A stretch of 62,789 nt of DNA from Nitrospinaceae bacterium (lineage in GTDB: Bacteria > Nitrospinota > Nitrospinia > Nitrospinales > Nitrospinaceae). The notes below the pieces were generated by a model, which worked only from the letters and a program-made list of their open reading frames with translations, was not told the origin of the DNA and did not search any database. Made by a program: the position numbers and the translations under genes. Location of the stretch: NCBI GenBank assembly GCA_029261395.1, contig JAJDBJ010000061.1, positions 1 through 62,789 on the forward strand, given 5' to 3'. This document shows positions 18,289 through 26,193 of this stretch, piece after piece; positions within the stretch are counted from its first letter, which is position 1, and the number at the start of each line of letters is the position of its first letter.

Positions 18289-19260
18289 ATGAAAGACGAC
18301 GTTAGAGGGAGTGAGATCCACAATCAGAAGGTGACCATCGGCGGCGTGCAATTGACGCTCAGCCAGGCGGACACCAGTGAAGTCACCTGGATTGGCCAGA
18401 GTGAGATCCTCAAGCAGGTTCTGGCCTGCTGGTTGGTGGTGGGAGAAAAGGATCTGCCGTTGGCTCCCCGGATTGTCGGTATGCCCGGCATCGGCAAAAC
18501 CACGCTGGCCATGGTCGGCGCACGGACCCGCAAACAGCCGCTGTATATTTTCCAATGCACGGCTGACACGCGGCCGGAGGATTTACTGATCACCCCGGTG
18601 CTTTCCGAAGCGGGAAAAATTTCCTATCATGCGTCTCCTTTGGTGACCGCCATGGTCCAGGGTGGCATCTGCATCCTGGATGAAGGCAACCGGATGAACG
18701 AGAAGAGCTGGGCTTCGCTCGCGCCTCTGCTCGATCACCGCCGCTATGTCGAATCCATCATAGCCGGCATACAGATTCATGCCCATCAGGAATTCCGCGC
18801 CGCCGTCACCATGAACAGTGACGAATCCACTTTCGAAATACCGGACTACATTCTGTCGCGCCTGCAACCCACGCTTCAATTGAAAATGCCCTCGCATCAG
18901 GACGAACTCTCCATTTTGAAATACCATTTACCCTTCGCCGAAGAAGACTTGTTGAACATGACGGTCGGGTTCCTGCAACGCGCGCATCAACTCGATCTCG
19001 ACTTTTCGCCACGCGACGGTCTTCATATCCTGCAATACGCTCTCAAGCGGATGAGTCAGGATAATGAGCATCCTCTCTCAAAAGATGCTATCTGGTTGGA
19101 GTCTGTCGAAATGGTACTGGGCAAAGAGGCCTTGAATCTGGACGAACTGGCCGAAAAGAAACAACGGGCGCTGGGTTCAGAAAATCTGCCGATGGGATTG
19201 GGTGACTTTTTCTTTGATGAAGACAGCCCCCTGCACCCGGATTCCGATCCCGAGCGCTAA
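18289..19260 (+). CDS. MoxR-type AAA+ ATPase
   Basis: 323 residues from the ATG at 18289; AAGGAG eight bases upstream favours it over the GTG at 18283. Walker A is GMPGIGKTT (about 64-72), Walker [10 protein letters not shown] (about 127-135), sensor-1 Asn lies in VTMNSDES and an arginine-finger candidate in LSRLQPT. The C-terminal lid has [16 protein letters not shown]. MoxR ATPases usually remodel or load partners that contain vWA domains; none is present here. Instead the next gene, 21 bases on, encodes the TraB/DUF5682-like protein. No HTH or protease domain is seen. Role as a chaperone or conformational switch for that neighbour is inferred. Confidence 0.85.
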   Translation: MKDDVRGSEIHNQKVTIGGVQLTLSQADTSEVTWIGQSEILKQVLACWLVVGEKDLPLAPRIVGMPGIGKTTLAMVGARTRKQPLYIFQCTADTRPEDLLITPVLSEAGKISYHASPLVTAMVQGGICILDEGNRMNEKSWASLAPLLDHRRYVESIIAGIQIHAHQEFRAAVTMNSDESTFEIPDYILSRLQPTLQLKMPSHQDELSILKYHLPFAEEDLLNMTVGFLQRAHQLDLDFSPRDGLHILQYALKRMSQDNEHPLSKDAIWLESVEMVLGKEALNLDELAEKKQRALGSENLPMGLGDFFFDEDSPLHPDSDPER

Positions 19261-19281
19261 GCCCCTCTTCCGGAGTTTTAA

Positions 19282-21108
19282 ATGGCACACATTTTTGAAC
19301 TCAGCGAGAAAGTTCAACTGCTTCCCGTGATACACGGAAGCGGCAACTTCAGCCGTGAAGTCCGCCAGAGGATTTTATCCTCCGGGTGCGATTGCCTCGC
19401 CGTCTGCCTGCCGCCGGAATTTCAAACCACCGTCGAGCAGGGTCTCCGAAAACTTCCCTACATTTCCATCAGTGCTCTGGAAGAATCAGAAGGAACCTTG
19501 AGTTACGTTCCCATTGATCCTGTGCAACCTGTCATCATGGCGCTCCGCATCGCACAACAGGAAGGCATTGCCCGGAAGTTCATCGACCTCAGCGTTCCTC
19601 AATATGAAACGCGCCATATGGATTTCCCTGACTCGTTTGCATTGCAAGGCCTCTCACTGGAAAAATTTGCCGTCGCCTTACTCCCGTTCATCGAACGTCC
19701 CCCGGCCAACAGCCAGCACGATCAAAGGGCGCGGTGGATGGCGTACCAACTGCATCAGCTGGAGATGGATTACTCGAAGGTCGTCCTGGTCTGTTCGGTA
19801 TTGGACTGGCCGTGGATCAAACAGGCGTATGACGAACGTTCCGAGTATCCCAAGCCCAGTGTACCGGACGGACATCCGGTTTTATATGGGTTGGAACCCA
19901 ATACCCTGTTCTTCGCGTTGAGCGAGTTCCCCTACATCACCTACCTGTACGAAAAGAACCGGCAGGAGTTGAAATCGGATCGGAGCGTGGCGATCGACGG
20001 CGTGAAGGAAATCATGCTGAAGGCACGCGAGAACTTTCTCGCCAAACATAAAGTGCGTTACCACAACCTGACATCGCAAACCTTTCAGGTTTACCTGCAA
20101 TACGTGCGCAACCTCACGCTCATGGAGAACCGACTCACACCCGATCTTTACACACTGGTGGTGTCCGCCAAGCAGGTCGGTGGCGATGCCTATGCCATTG
20201 CCCTGATGGAGGCCGCCCGCGATTATCCGTTTCAGAAAGAAGAGGCCGGACTCGACACGCTGGCAATGGGTATCGACCAGGCGGTACTGGACGAGGACCA
20301 CGTCATCAATATGAGAAACCGTCTATCGGAAACTCAGTTCGAATGGCGGAGTCTGGATCTAAAACCCAATCCCGAACAGTTCAAACAGGAACAGTGGAAA
20401 TACACCTGGAATCCGTACGGGCAATGCTCCTGGCCGCCGGAGGATGAAAAGATCGAGAGCCTCAACACACATGTCCGCGAACAGACCAAACTTCTGCTGT
20501 CCAACGACCTGGCACGTACCGAAAAATTCACCTCATCGGTCAAGGACGGGATTGATATACGCGACACGCTTCGCAACTGGCACACGGGCGATATCTACGT
20601 CAAAGAGATTCCACCTTCACGAGGCACCATCGAGGTGGTGGTCATGCTGTTTGAAATGGAACCTCAGCCGGATCAATACAACTGGCGGCAAACCTGGTTC
20701 GCGGAGCACAAGGAAGAATCGACGTTATGCTTTTTCGCCACGAACTATATGGATAACATGATCGGCCCCGGCATCGGCCAGGCCACCTACGGTGGGTGCA
20801 TGATGATTTTTCCACCACGTCCGATCATCAATATCTGGGAGGATCCCCGACTGCTCATGAGTGAAACACTGGAAGAAAAACTTCTGGAGGCGGCGTTTTT
20901 TCATTCCAAAGAAAAACACATCACCGTCGTCTCCCCCGGACCGCCCAAGGCCAGCTGGCGGCGCATGGCCCGTCAATACAAAAAGCGGATCATCCATATT
21001 CCCCTCAAACGATTTTCCGTCCAGACCATCGAAAAAGTCCGCCAGTTTCACGTGCTCAACGGCAAACACATCCGCTCCTTCGCCACCCGCTTCATTCAGG
21101 ATATCTGA
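19282..21108 (+). CDS. Uncharacterised 608-residue protein, N-terminus TraB/DUF5682-like
   Basis: 608 residues, no signal peptide, no transmembrane helix. The first 260 residues follow the layout of the TraB/Erm-esterase-like fold as in DUF5682 proteins: LLPVIHGSGNFSREV, then CDCLAVCLPPEF, VPIDPVQPV, RWMAYQLHQL and VVLVCSVLDWPW. Parts of the active-site pattern differ (HGSG in place of HHGPGS). Residues about 380-608 contain WNPYGQCSWPPEDE, RNWHTGDIYVKEIPP, GPGIGQATYGGCMM and a basic end, for which I recognise no family. It is the partner of the MoxR ATPase by spacing. Similar MoxR clusters usually add a vWA protein. Function unknown. Confidence 0.6.
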   Translation: MAHIFELSEKVQLLPVIHGSGNFSREVRQRILSSGCDCLAVCLPPEFQTTVEQGLRKLPYISISALEESEGTLSYVPIDPVQPVIMALRIAQQEGIARKFIDLSVPQYETRHMDFPDSFALQGLSLEKFAVALLPFIERPPANSQHDQRARWMAYQLHQLEMDYSKVVLVCSVLDWPWIKQAYDERSEYPKPSVPDGHPVLYGLEPNTLFFALSEFPYITYLYEKNRQELKSDRSVAIDGVKEIMLKARENFLAKHKVRYHNLTSQTFQVYLQYVRNLTLMENRLTPDLYTLVVSAKQVGGDAYAIALMEAARDYPFQKEEAGLDTLAMGIDQAVLDEDHVINMRNRLSETQFEWRSLDLKPNPEQFKQEQWKYTWNPYGQCSWPPEDEKIESLNTHVREQTKLLLSNDLARTEKFTSSVKDGIDIRDTLRNWHTGDIYVKEIPPSRGTIEVVVMLFEMEPQPDQYNWRQTWFAEHKEESTLCFFATNYMDNMIGPGIGQATYGGCMMIFPPRPIINIWEDPRLLMSETLEEKLLEAAFFHSKEKHITVVSPGPPKASWRRMARQYKKRIIHIPLKRFSVQTIEKVRQFHVLNGKHIRSFATRFIQDI

Positions 21109-21260
21109 CCTTGAGGTGGGACTCCGGGTTTTAATTTGCTATACTTTATTCTTCAGGTTTTTAATTCAAGGAATCCCCTATGACCTGTTGAGTACATGTT
21201 CTAACCGGCGCACCTTTCTTACCCGACACCAACCCGACCTCAGGATTCATTTCTTCACAC

Positions 21261-22832
21261 ATGGAAAACAACAAAAAGGTAAGCAGAGCGGCAGGCACAG
21301 TGGGTTCGATGACCTTGATCTCCCGGCTATTCGGTTTTGTCCGCGATCTGGTGATAGCAACAACCTTCGGCGCTTCCGCGTCCGCCGATGCCTTTTTCGT
21401 TGCGTTTCGTATACCCAACATCCAACGCCGCATTCTGGGAGAAGGCGCAGTCAGTGCCGCCATGATCCCGGTGTATGGCGAGTACCTGAACACCCAAAAC
21501 GAAGAGGAAACCAAAACATTCGCGTCCAACCTGTTCAATATCCAATTTACCGTTTTAGTCATCACTTCATTCGCGATAGTCACATTGGCTCCTTTCCTCA
21601 TCATGGCGTTCGCGCCGGGCTTTATAGATGAACCGGGCAAGTTTGAATTGACGGTCACGCTAACGCGATGGATGGGGCCTTATTTGATTTTGGTGGGAAT
21701 GAGCGCGTTCTGCATGGGCATTCTAAACACCCATGGTATATTTAAACCCTCTGCCGCGGCGCCAATTCTGGTCAACGTTTGCATGATCCTGGGCTCACTG
21801 ATCCTGTCGCCCTATCTGGATCAACCCATCATGGGGTTGGCCATTGGTGTCCTTGTGGGGGGACTTCTACAACTTCTGGTCCAATTTCCAATCACCTTGC
21901 GCAACGGTTTGAAACTGTCGTCTCACTTCAACTGGAAGCACCCCGGCATCATCAAAGTCGCAAAATTATTAGGTCCAGCCATCCTGGGTTTCGGCGTTTA
22001 TGAAATTAACCTGCTGGTGGATACACTGTTGGCTTCCCTGCTGGCGGGCGGGTCTGTTTCCTATTTGTATTATGCCAACCGGATGGTGCAGTTGCCGCTC
22101 GGCGTTTTCGGCGTAGCGTTGGGGATCGCTATTTTGCCGATGTTGACCGGACAGGCGGCTCGAAAGGAAATCGAAGAGTTCCGTGACACATTGGCGTTCG
22201 GCATCCGGTTGATTCTGTTTATCACCGTACCCGCTACGGTGGGATTGATTATCTTAAGTTTTCCGATCATCAATACATTGTGGGAGCGCGGTGAGTTTGT
22301 TCGGTCCACGACCGAGGGTACCAGCCTGGCTTTGATTTATTATTCGATCGGGTTATGCGCATTTGCCGGAACCAAAGTATTGGTTTCGGCCTTCTATTCC
22401 TTTCAGGACACCAAGACTCCGATGAAAATCGGAATCTATTCCATGTTACTCAATGTGGTTCTCGCCATTATCCTGATGGGCCCGCTCAAACACGGAGGCA
22501 TCGCGCTGGCCACCTCTCTTTCATCCATATTCAACGCGGCGGCGCTGGTATTTCTCATGAAGAAAAAATTGGGACGCATGGGGGGACGCAAAATTATAAG
22601 CTCTCTCACCCAATTGGCAATCGCCGTCACCCTGATGGGATTGGGCGTCTACTTTGCCAACGCCTGGTTGTTCGATCCGCAGGCATCCCTGGTTGAGCGC
22701 ATAGGGATTCTGTTTGGAGAGATAACGCTGGGTCTGGTTATTTTTACCTGCGCTTCCTGGCTAATGAAAAACGAAGAGCTGAAATTTATCCACCAGTTGA
22801 TACGCGAAAAAAAGGGCACCCGCCCCGCCTGA
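21261..22832 (+). CDS. murJ: Lipid II flippase MurJ (MviN)
   Basis: 523 residues and about fourteen transmembrane helices. The N-terminus (TLISRLFGFVRDLVIATTFG, FFVAFRIPN, EGAVSAAMIPVY) is the MurJ signature, with Arg residues of the central cavity (RDL, RIPN) preserved. It moves undecaprenyl-linked lipid II across the inner membrane for peptidoglycan synthesis. An extended -10 (GCTATACT, TATACT at 21140-21145) lies 115 bases upstream, though without an evident -35. The start at 21261 has no strong ribosome binding site. Its position after the ATPase pair seems incidental. Confidence 0.93.
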   Translation: MENNKKVSRAAGTVGSMTLISRLFGFVRDLVIATTFGASASADAFFVAFRIPNIQRRILGEGAVSAAMIPVYGEYLNTQNEEETKTFASNLFNIQFTVLVITSFAIVTLAPFLIMAFAPGFIDEPGKFELTVTLTRWMGPYLILVGMSAFCMGILNTHGIFKPSAAAPILVNVCMILGSLILSPYLDQPIMGLAIGVLVGGLLQLLVQFPITLRNGLKLSSHFNWKHPGIIKVAKLLGPAILGFGVYEINLLVDTLLASLLAGGSVSYLYYANRMVQLPLGVFGVALGIAILPMLTGQAARKEIEEFRDTLAFGIRLILFITVPATVGLIILSFPIINTLWERGEFVRSTTEGTSLALIYYSIGLCAFAGTKVLVSAFYSFQDTKTPMKIGIYSMLLNVVLAIILMGPLKHGGIALATSLSSIFNAAALVFLMKKKLGRMGGRKIISSLTQLAIAVTLMGLGVYFANAWLFDPQASLVERIGILFGEITLGLVIFTCASWLMKNEELKFIHQLIREKKGTRPA

Positions 22833-22851
22833 TTTTTTTGACGAAACGCCC

Positions 22852-22879
22852 TTGTGTTCTCTCCCCTGTTCCCTATAAT
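22852..22879 (+). promoter_or_regulatory. Promoter of thrH
   Basis: TTGTGT (22852-22857), a 16-base spacer and a perfect TATAAT (22874-22879) lie 41 bases before the thrH start. Confidence 0.6.
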
Positions 22880-22920
22880 GAACTTTCCCGAAAATAATAA
22901 CCTGAACCAAGGAATAAAAA

Positions 22921-23532
22921 ATGCTGGCCTGTTTGGATTTGGAAGGAGTGCTGATTCCCGAAATCTGGATCGCGTTTGCGGAGAAAACCGGAATTGAAAA
23001 ACTTCGCCTGACCACCCGCGATATCCCGGATTATGACGAACTGATGCGCGGTCGGCTCAAGATACTGGATGAAAATAATTTGAGACTGGCAGATATTCAG
23101 AAGGTCATCCGCGAAATCAAACCGCTGGAGGGAGCCTACGATTTTTTGAACTGGCTGAAATCGGAGCTTCAAGTGATCATTCTTTCCGACACCTTCTACC
23201 AATTCGCAGGACCTCTCATGGCACAATTGGACTATCCCACTTTGTTTTGCAATGAATTGGATGTTGGGGAGAACGGTCGAATCGCCGACTACCGGCTGAG
23301 ACAGCCCGATGGCAAAACCAAGGCTGTAGAGGCGTTCCAGGGTCTGAACTTCAAGGTGGTGGCGGTGGGAGATTCCTATAACGATACCGGAATGTTAATG
23401 AAAGCGGATGCGGGAATATTTTTTCGGCCGCCGGAGGGTATCCTGAGGGAATTTGCACAATTTCCCGTGACTCATCAATATGAAGAATTGAAACAGGAAT
23501 TTCGAAAAGCAATGGTACTGCTGGCCCAATAA
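22921..23532 (+). CDS. thrH: ThrH-type phosphoserine phosphatase / homoserine phosphotransferase
   Basis: 203 residues, HAD superfamily. Motif I is the ThrH variant DLEGVLIPEIW (about 6-16), motif II is the Ser of ILSDTFYQF, motif III the Lys of GKTKAVE, and motif IV GDSYNDTGML. ThrH dephosphorylates phosphoserine and can transfer the phosphate to homoserine, so it belongs to serine/threonine synthesis. It has its own promoter and an AAGGAA ribosome binding site. It ends 18 bases from the convergent SH3-domain gene. Confidence 0.88.
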   Translation: MLACLDLEGVLIPEIWIAFAEKTGIEKLRLTTRDIPDYDELMRGRLKILDENNLRLADIQKVIREIKPLEGAYDFLNWLKSELQVIILSDTFYQFAGPLMAQLDYPTLFCNELDVGENGRIADYRLRQPDGKTKAVEAFQGLNFKVVAVGDSYNDTGMLMKADAGIFFRPPEGILREFAQFPVTHQYEELKQEFRKAMVLLAQ

Positions 23533-23550
23533 AACAATTCGCCCGCCGGA

Positions 23551-24051
23551 TCATTCAATAGAAGTGGAAAGCAGACGGGTAGCGACCCAACCTTTTTTAC
23601 CGCCCATATCCACCTGGGTCCAGTCGTCCTTTTTCTCAAGAATAACCAGATGCTCTCCCTTACCGGCGCCACCGATAATCTTAGCCTTTTTGCTCGGCTC
23701 TTCCCGGATATTGGCAAACGACACATTGACGTAGTGGATCAGCTGGTAGTCCTCATCCTTCGGGATTTCCTGCGCCTTCTCCTCCACCGGGGCCTCGATC
23801 ACGCTACTCAAAAAAACCTCGTAATCCCAGCCCACCTTGTAGGCCACCAGCACCGCGAAGACCAGAGTGAGCAGGGAGATTTTCGTCATAGCCTGCCAGA
23901 ATGTCGTTCCCGATCTGGAAGTATCCTCAGGCCGTATCGGCGGACCGCAATACTCACAAAAGACCGCACCTGACGGCAGAGGCTTGTTGCAGGAAATGCA
24001 ATAATCCTTGATCAAGGCATCTTGTGTTTTGGTAATCTCATCTAAATTCAT
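23551..24051 (-). CDS. Zinc-ribbon, single-pass membrane protein with extracytoplasmic SH3b domain
   Basis: 166 residues. A zinc ribbon near the N-terminus (CISCNKPLP, CEYCGPPI, about 19-39) would be cytoplasmic, followed by one membrane helix (ISLLTLVFAVLVAYKVGW, about 59-76). The C-terminal half is a bacterial SH3 domain (VNVSFANIREEPSKKAKIIG, VILEKKDDWTQVDM, GWVATRLL), often used to bind cell-wall peptides. The start is seven bases after the stop of the M32 carboxypeptidase gene, so both are probably cotranscribed. Possible role in sensing or anchoring to the wall; not further assignable. Confidence 0.75.
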   Translation of the reverse strand: MNLDEITKTQDALIKDYCISCNKPLPSGAVFCEYCGPPIRPEDTSRSGTTFWQAMTKISLLTLVFAVLVAYKVGWDYEVFLSSVIEAPVEEKAQEIPKDEDYQLIHYVNVSFANIREEPSKKAKIIGGAGKGEHLVILEKKDDWTQVDMGGKKGWVATRLLSTSIE

Positions 24052-24058
24052 AATTCAC

Positions 24059-25573
24059 TCACGCTGAAGAACTCAATCGGTAAATCACATCATATTTGTT
24101 TTTCAAGTAGGTGATGAAGTGCGTGGGGTTCAAGGCTTCACCGGTCACCTCTTTCAACAACGCATCGGTGGAGAGCAATTTCCCCTTAACGTGAATCTTC
24201 TGGCTCAACCATTGTTTGATGGATTGGAACTTGCCTTCACGAATCCAGTTTTCCAGATCAGGAGTCTCCTGCTTCATCGCGTTATAAAACTGACAGGCGT
24301 ACATGGCTCCAAACGTGTAGGACGGGAAATATCCAAAAGCGCCTCCACTCCAATGCACGTCCTGTAAAATGCCTTCGACATCCGTCGCAGGACGGATTCC
24401 CAGATACTCCTCCATTTTATTATTCCACACCTCGGGCAATTCCGAAACCGTATAGGTGCCGTCGAAGATCCCTTTTTCAATCTCGTACCGCAGGATGATG
24501 TGCATGGGATACGTCACTTCATCCGATTCCACACGAATGAAGGTAGGCCGACAAATATTAATGGCTTCGTAGAAGGCCTGCGAATCCACTCCCTTTAGAT
24601 TATCAGGAAAAGTCTCGGCGAACAATTCCATATAATGATCAGTAAATGCCTTCTGCTTACTGATCATACGCTCCCAGAACAGGGATTGGGATTCATGAAT
24701 GCCGGTGGTCAACGCTTCGGAAACCGGCAAAGCGCGGTCGCGGTCCATCCGTCCCTGCTCGTACATGGCATGGCCAGTTTCATGGATGACAGCAAACAGG
24801 GATTCCATAAAGTTGTCGGACCCGTAGCGGGTGGTGATCCTCACATCGGTGGGATCTGCCCCGCCGCAAAAGGGATGCACGGAAACATCCATTCGGCCCT
24901 TTTCGAAGTCGAATCCGAGGGCTTCACTGATCGTGCGTCCCAAGGCCTCCTGCTTGTCGACTGAAAATTCGCCCTGCAGAAAGGAGGTATCCGGTTGATA
25001 AGCACTCTCCTGAATGGCACGAATCAAAGGAACCAGTTCCACCTTGAGACGCTCGAAAATAGGATCGACCCGCTCCATCGTCAAATCACGTTCATAGATG
25101 TCCATCAGCACATCGTACGGTGGCTTGTTCGGTTCGATATGATGCGCCCACTGCTTTTGGAGTTCAATCAGTCGCTCCAACACCGGAGCGAAATCCGAAT
25201 ATTTATTTTCCGCACGCGCCTGGGCCCAGACGTGATGGCCCTTGGACCCCAACTCCGCCATCTCCTGCACCAGTTTCATCGGCACCTTGGTTTCCCGGTC
25301 ATACGCCCGGCGGGTTTCCCGGATATTGCACAATTCGTAGGGATCTAAATCCTTCGAAGAGGCGGACTCCAATAGATCCAACAATTCTCCAATTTTGGAA
25401 TCCGTCAGCTTTTCATGAGCCACCCCGGCCAATGAAGCAATTTGCCCGGCCCGCGCCTGAGTCGCACCACGCGGCATGATCACTTCCTGATCCCAATGCA
25501 ATATGCCCATGATCTGTTCCAGCTGACCCAATTCCTCAAGTTTCCTGGCTAGTCTCTGATACGTATCCTGCAT
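24059..25573 (-). CDS. M32 family metallocarboxypeptidase (Taq type)
   Basis: 504 residues, normal for the family. The zinc motif HETGH is at 264-268, within AVIHETGHAMYEQG; the conserved DPTDVRITTRY lies just before it, and the third ligand region (ESQSLFWE) after it. It removes C-terminal residues from peptides in the cytoplasm with a divalent metal. Other family marks are VIMPRGATQARAGQI near the N-terminus and IRPATDVEGILQDVHWSGGAFGYFPSY near the C-terminus. It is followed by the SH3-domain gene with a seven-base gap. Confidence 0.93.
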   Translation of the reverse strand: MQDTYQRLARKLEELGQLEQIMGILHWDQEVIMPRGATQARAGQIASLAGVAHEKLTDSKIGELLDLLESASSKDLDPYELCNIRETRRAYDRETKVPMKLVQEMAELGSKGHHVWAQARAENKYSDFAPVLERLIELQKQWAHHIEPNKPPYDVLMDIYERDLTMERVDPIFERLKVELVPLIRAIQESAYQPDTSFLQGEFSVDKQEALGRTISEALGFDFEKGRMDVSVHPFCGGADPTDVRITTRYGSDNFMESLFAVIHETGHAMYEQGRMDRDRALPVSEALTTGIHESQSLFWERMISKQKAFTDHYMELFAETFPDNLKGVDSQAFYEAINICRPTFIRVESDEVTYPMHIILRYEIEKGIFDGTYTVSELPEVWNNKMEEYLGIRPATDVEGILQDVHWSGGAFGYFPSYTFGAMYACQFYNAMKQETPDLENWIREGKFQSIKQWLSQKIHVKGKLLSTDALLKEVTGEALNPTHFITYLKNKYDVIYRLSSSA

Positions 25574-25647
25574 TATGTAATTAGAACCTCCTATGAACCC
25601 GGATGATGGACCTCAATAAATGAAAATCAATTTAAAGGGTTTTATTA

Positions 25648-25653
25648 TATAAT
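25648..25653 (+). promoter_or_regulatory. -10 element of the half-ferritin gene
   Basis: A perfect TATAAT lies 54 bases before the ATG, without a convincing -35, so an activator or extended context may be needed. Confidence 0.4.
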
Positions 25654-25707
25654 TCCTACACACTAACTCGAATTTATTATCCTGAATATGTGAATGAGGA
25701 GATCAAG

Positions 25708-25953
25708 ATGAACAAGGGAGAAGAAAACAAAACCACCATACAGGCCCGGCTCAAGATATTGAACAAATCCCTCGTCAGCGAGGAAAACTCAGTACAATAC
25801 TATCAAACCCTCTTGGAAAATACCGCCCCAGATTCCGATGAGAAAACCGGGGAACGCCGGATGTATGAAGACCTCCAGGCAGAAGAAAGAAAACACGTGG
25901 AGGCTCTCCAGGCGATGATCCAACATTGGGAAAACGAACTCAATAAACTATAA
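25708..25953 (+). CDS. Two-helix ferritin-like protein (half-ferritin)
   Basis: 81 residues from the ATG at 25708, which has GAGGAG six bases upstream; the GTG at 25690 is the alternative. Helix 1 has LVSEENSVQYYQTLLENT and helix 2 YEDLQAEERKHVEALQAMIQ, with E, EE and EERKH placed as in a rubrerythrin/encapsulated-ferritin half site. Such proteins dimerise to build a di-iron four-helix bundle, and the EERKH core is a metal-ligand pattern. No encapsulin gene is seen. It directly precedes the Fur-regulated iron permease operon, which fits an iron-storage or iron-oxidation role, an inference. Confidence 0.65.
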   Translation: MNKGEENKTTIQARLKILNKSLVSEENSVQYYQTLLENTAPDSDEKTGERRMYEDLQAEERKHVEALQAMIQHWENELNKL

Positions 25954-26076
25954 AAAACATTAATTTAAACAATTAAATAGCTATATATTATTAACTTTTA
26001 ACATCAACTAATTCCATCGCCGCTTGCCCACCTTTCTTTGCCTTGCTCCCTCTATTTTCCCTTTAAAAGTAAACAT

Positions 26077-26105
26077 TTGACAACTTATCACCGTTAATAT
26101 ACATT
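26077..26105 (+). promoter_or_regulatory. Promoter of the FTR1 operon
   Basis: TTGACA (26077-26082), 17 bases, then TACATT (26100-26105), a 4/6 -10. The Fur box starts directly after the -10, so it would cover the transcription start. Confidence 0.6.
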
Positions 26106-26124
26106 GATAATCATTATCATTATT
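26106..26124 (+). promoter_or_regulatory. Fur box overlapping the FTR1 promoter
   Basis: GATAATCATTATC (26106-26118) is a perfect 6-1-6 inverted repeat of the Fur hexamer GATAAT, and ATTATT (26119-26124) supplies a third half site. Fur-Fe2+ bound here would block the start of transcription. A fur gene lies at 51434 in the same window. The leader up to the ATG at 26194 is about 75 bases. Confidence 0.85.
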
Positions 26125-26193
26125 AAAATAATAAGAATAAGATCCATTTTACAAAGTCTATTAAAGAGACTGTTAATAAAACCAAAGGATAAA

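Noticed and set aside
26104-26193. N-terminal extension of the FTR1 protein rich in Ile
   Set aside because: It is translated Fur box and leader; a proper signal peptide begins at the ATG at 26194.
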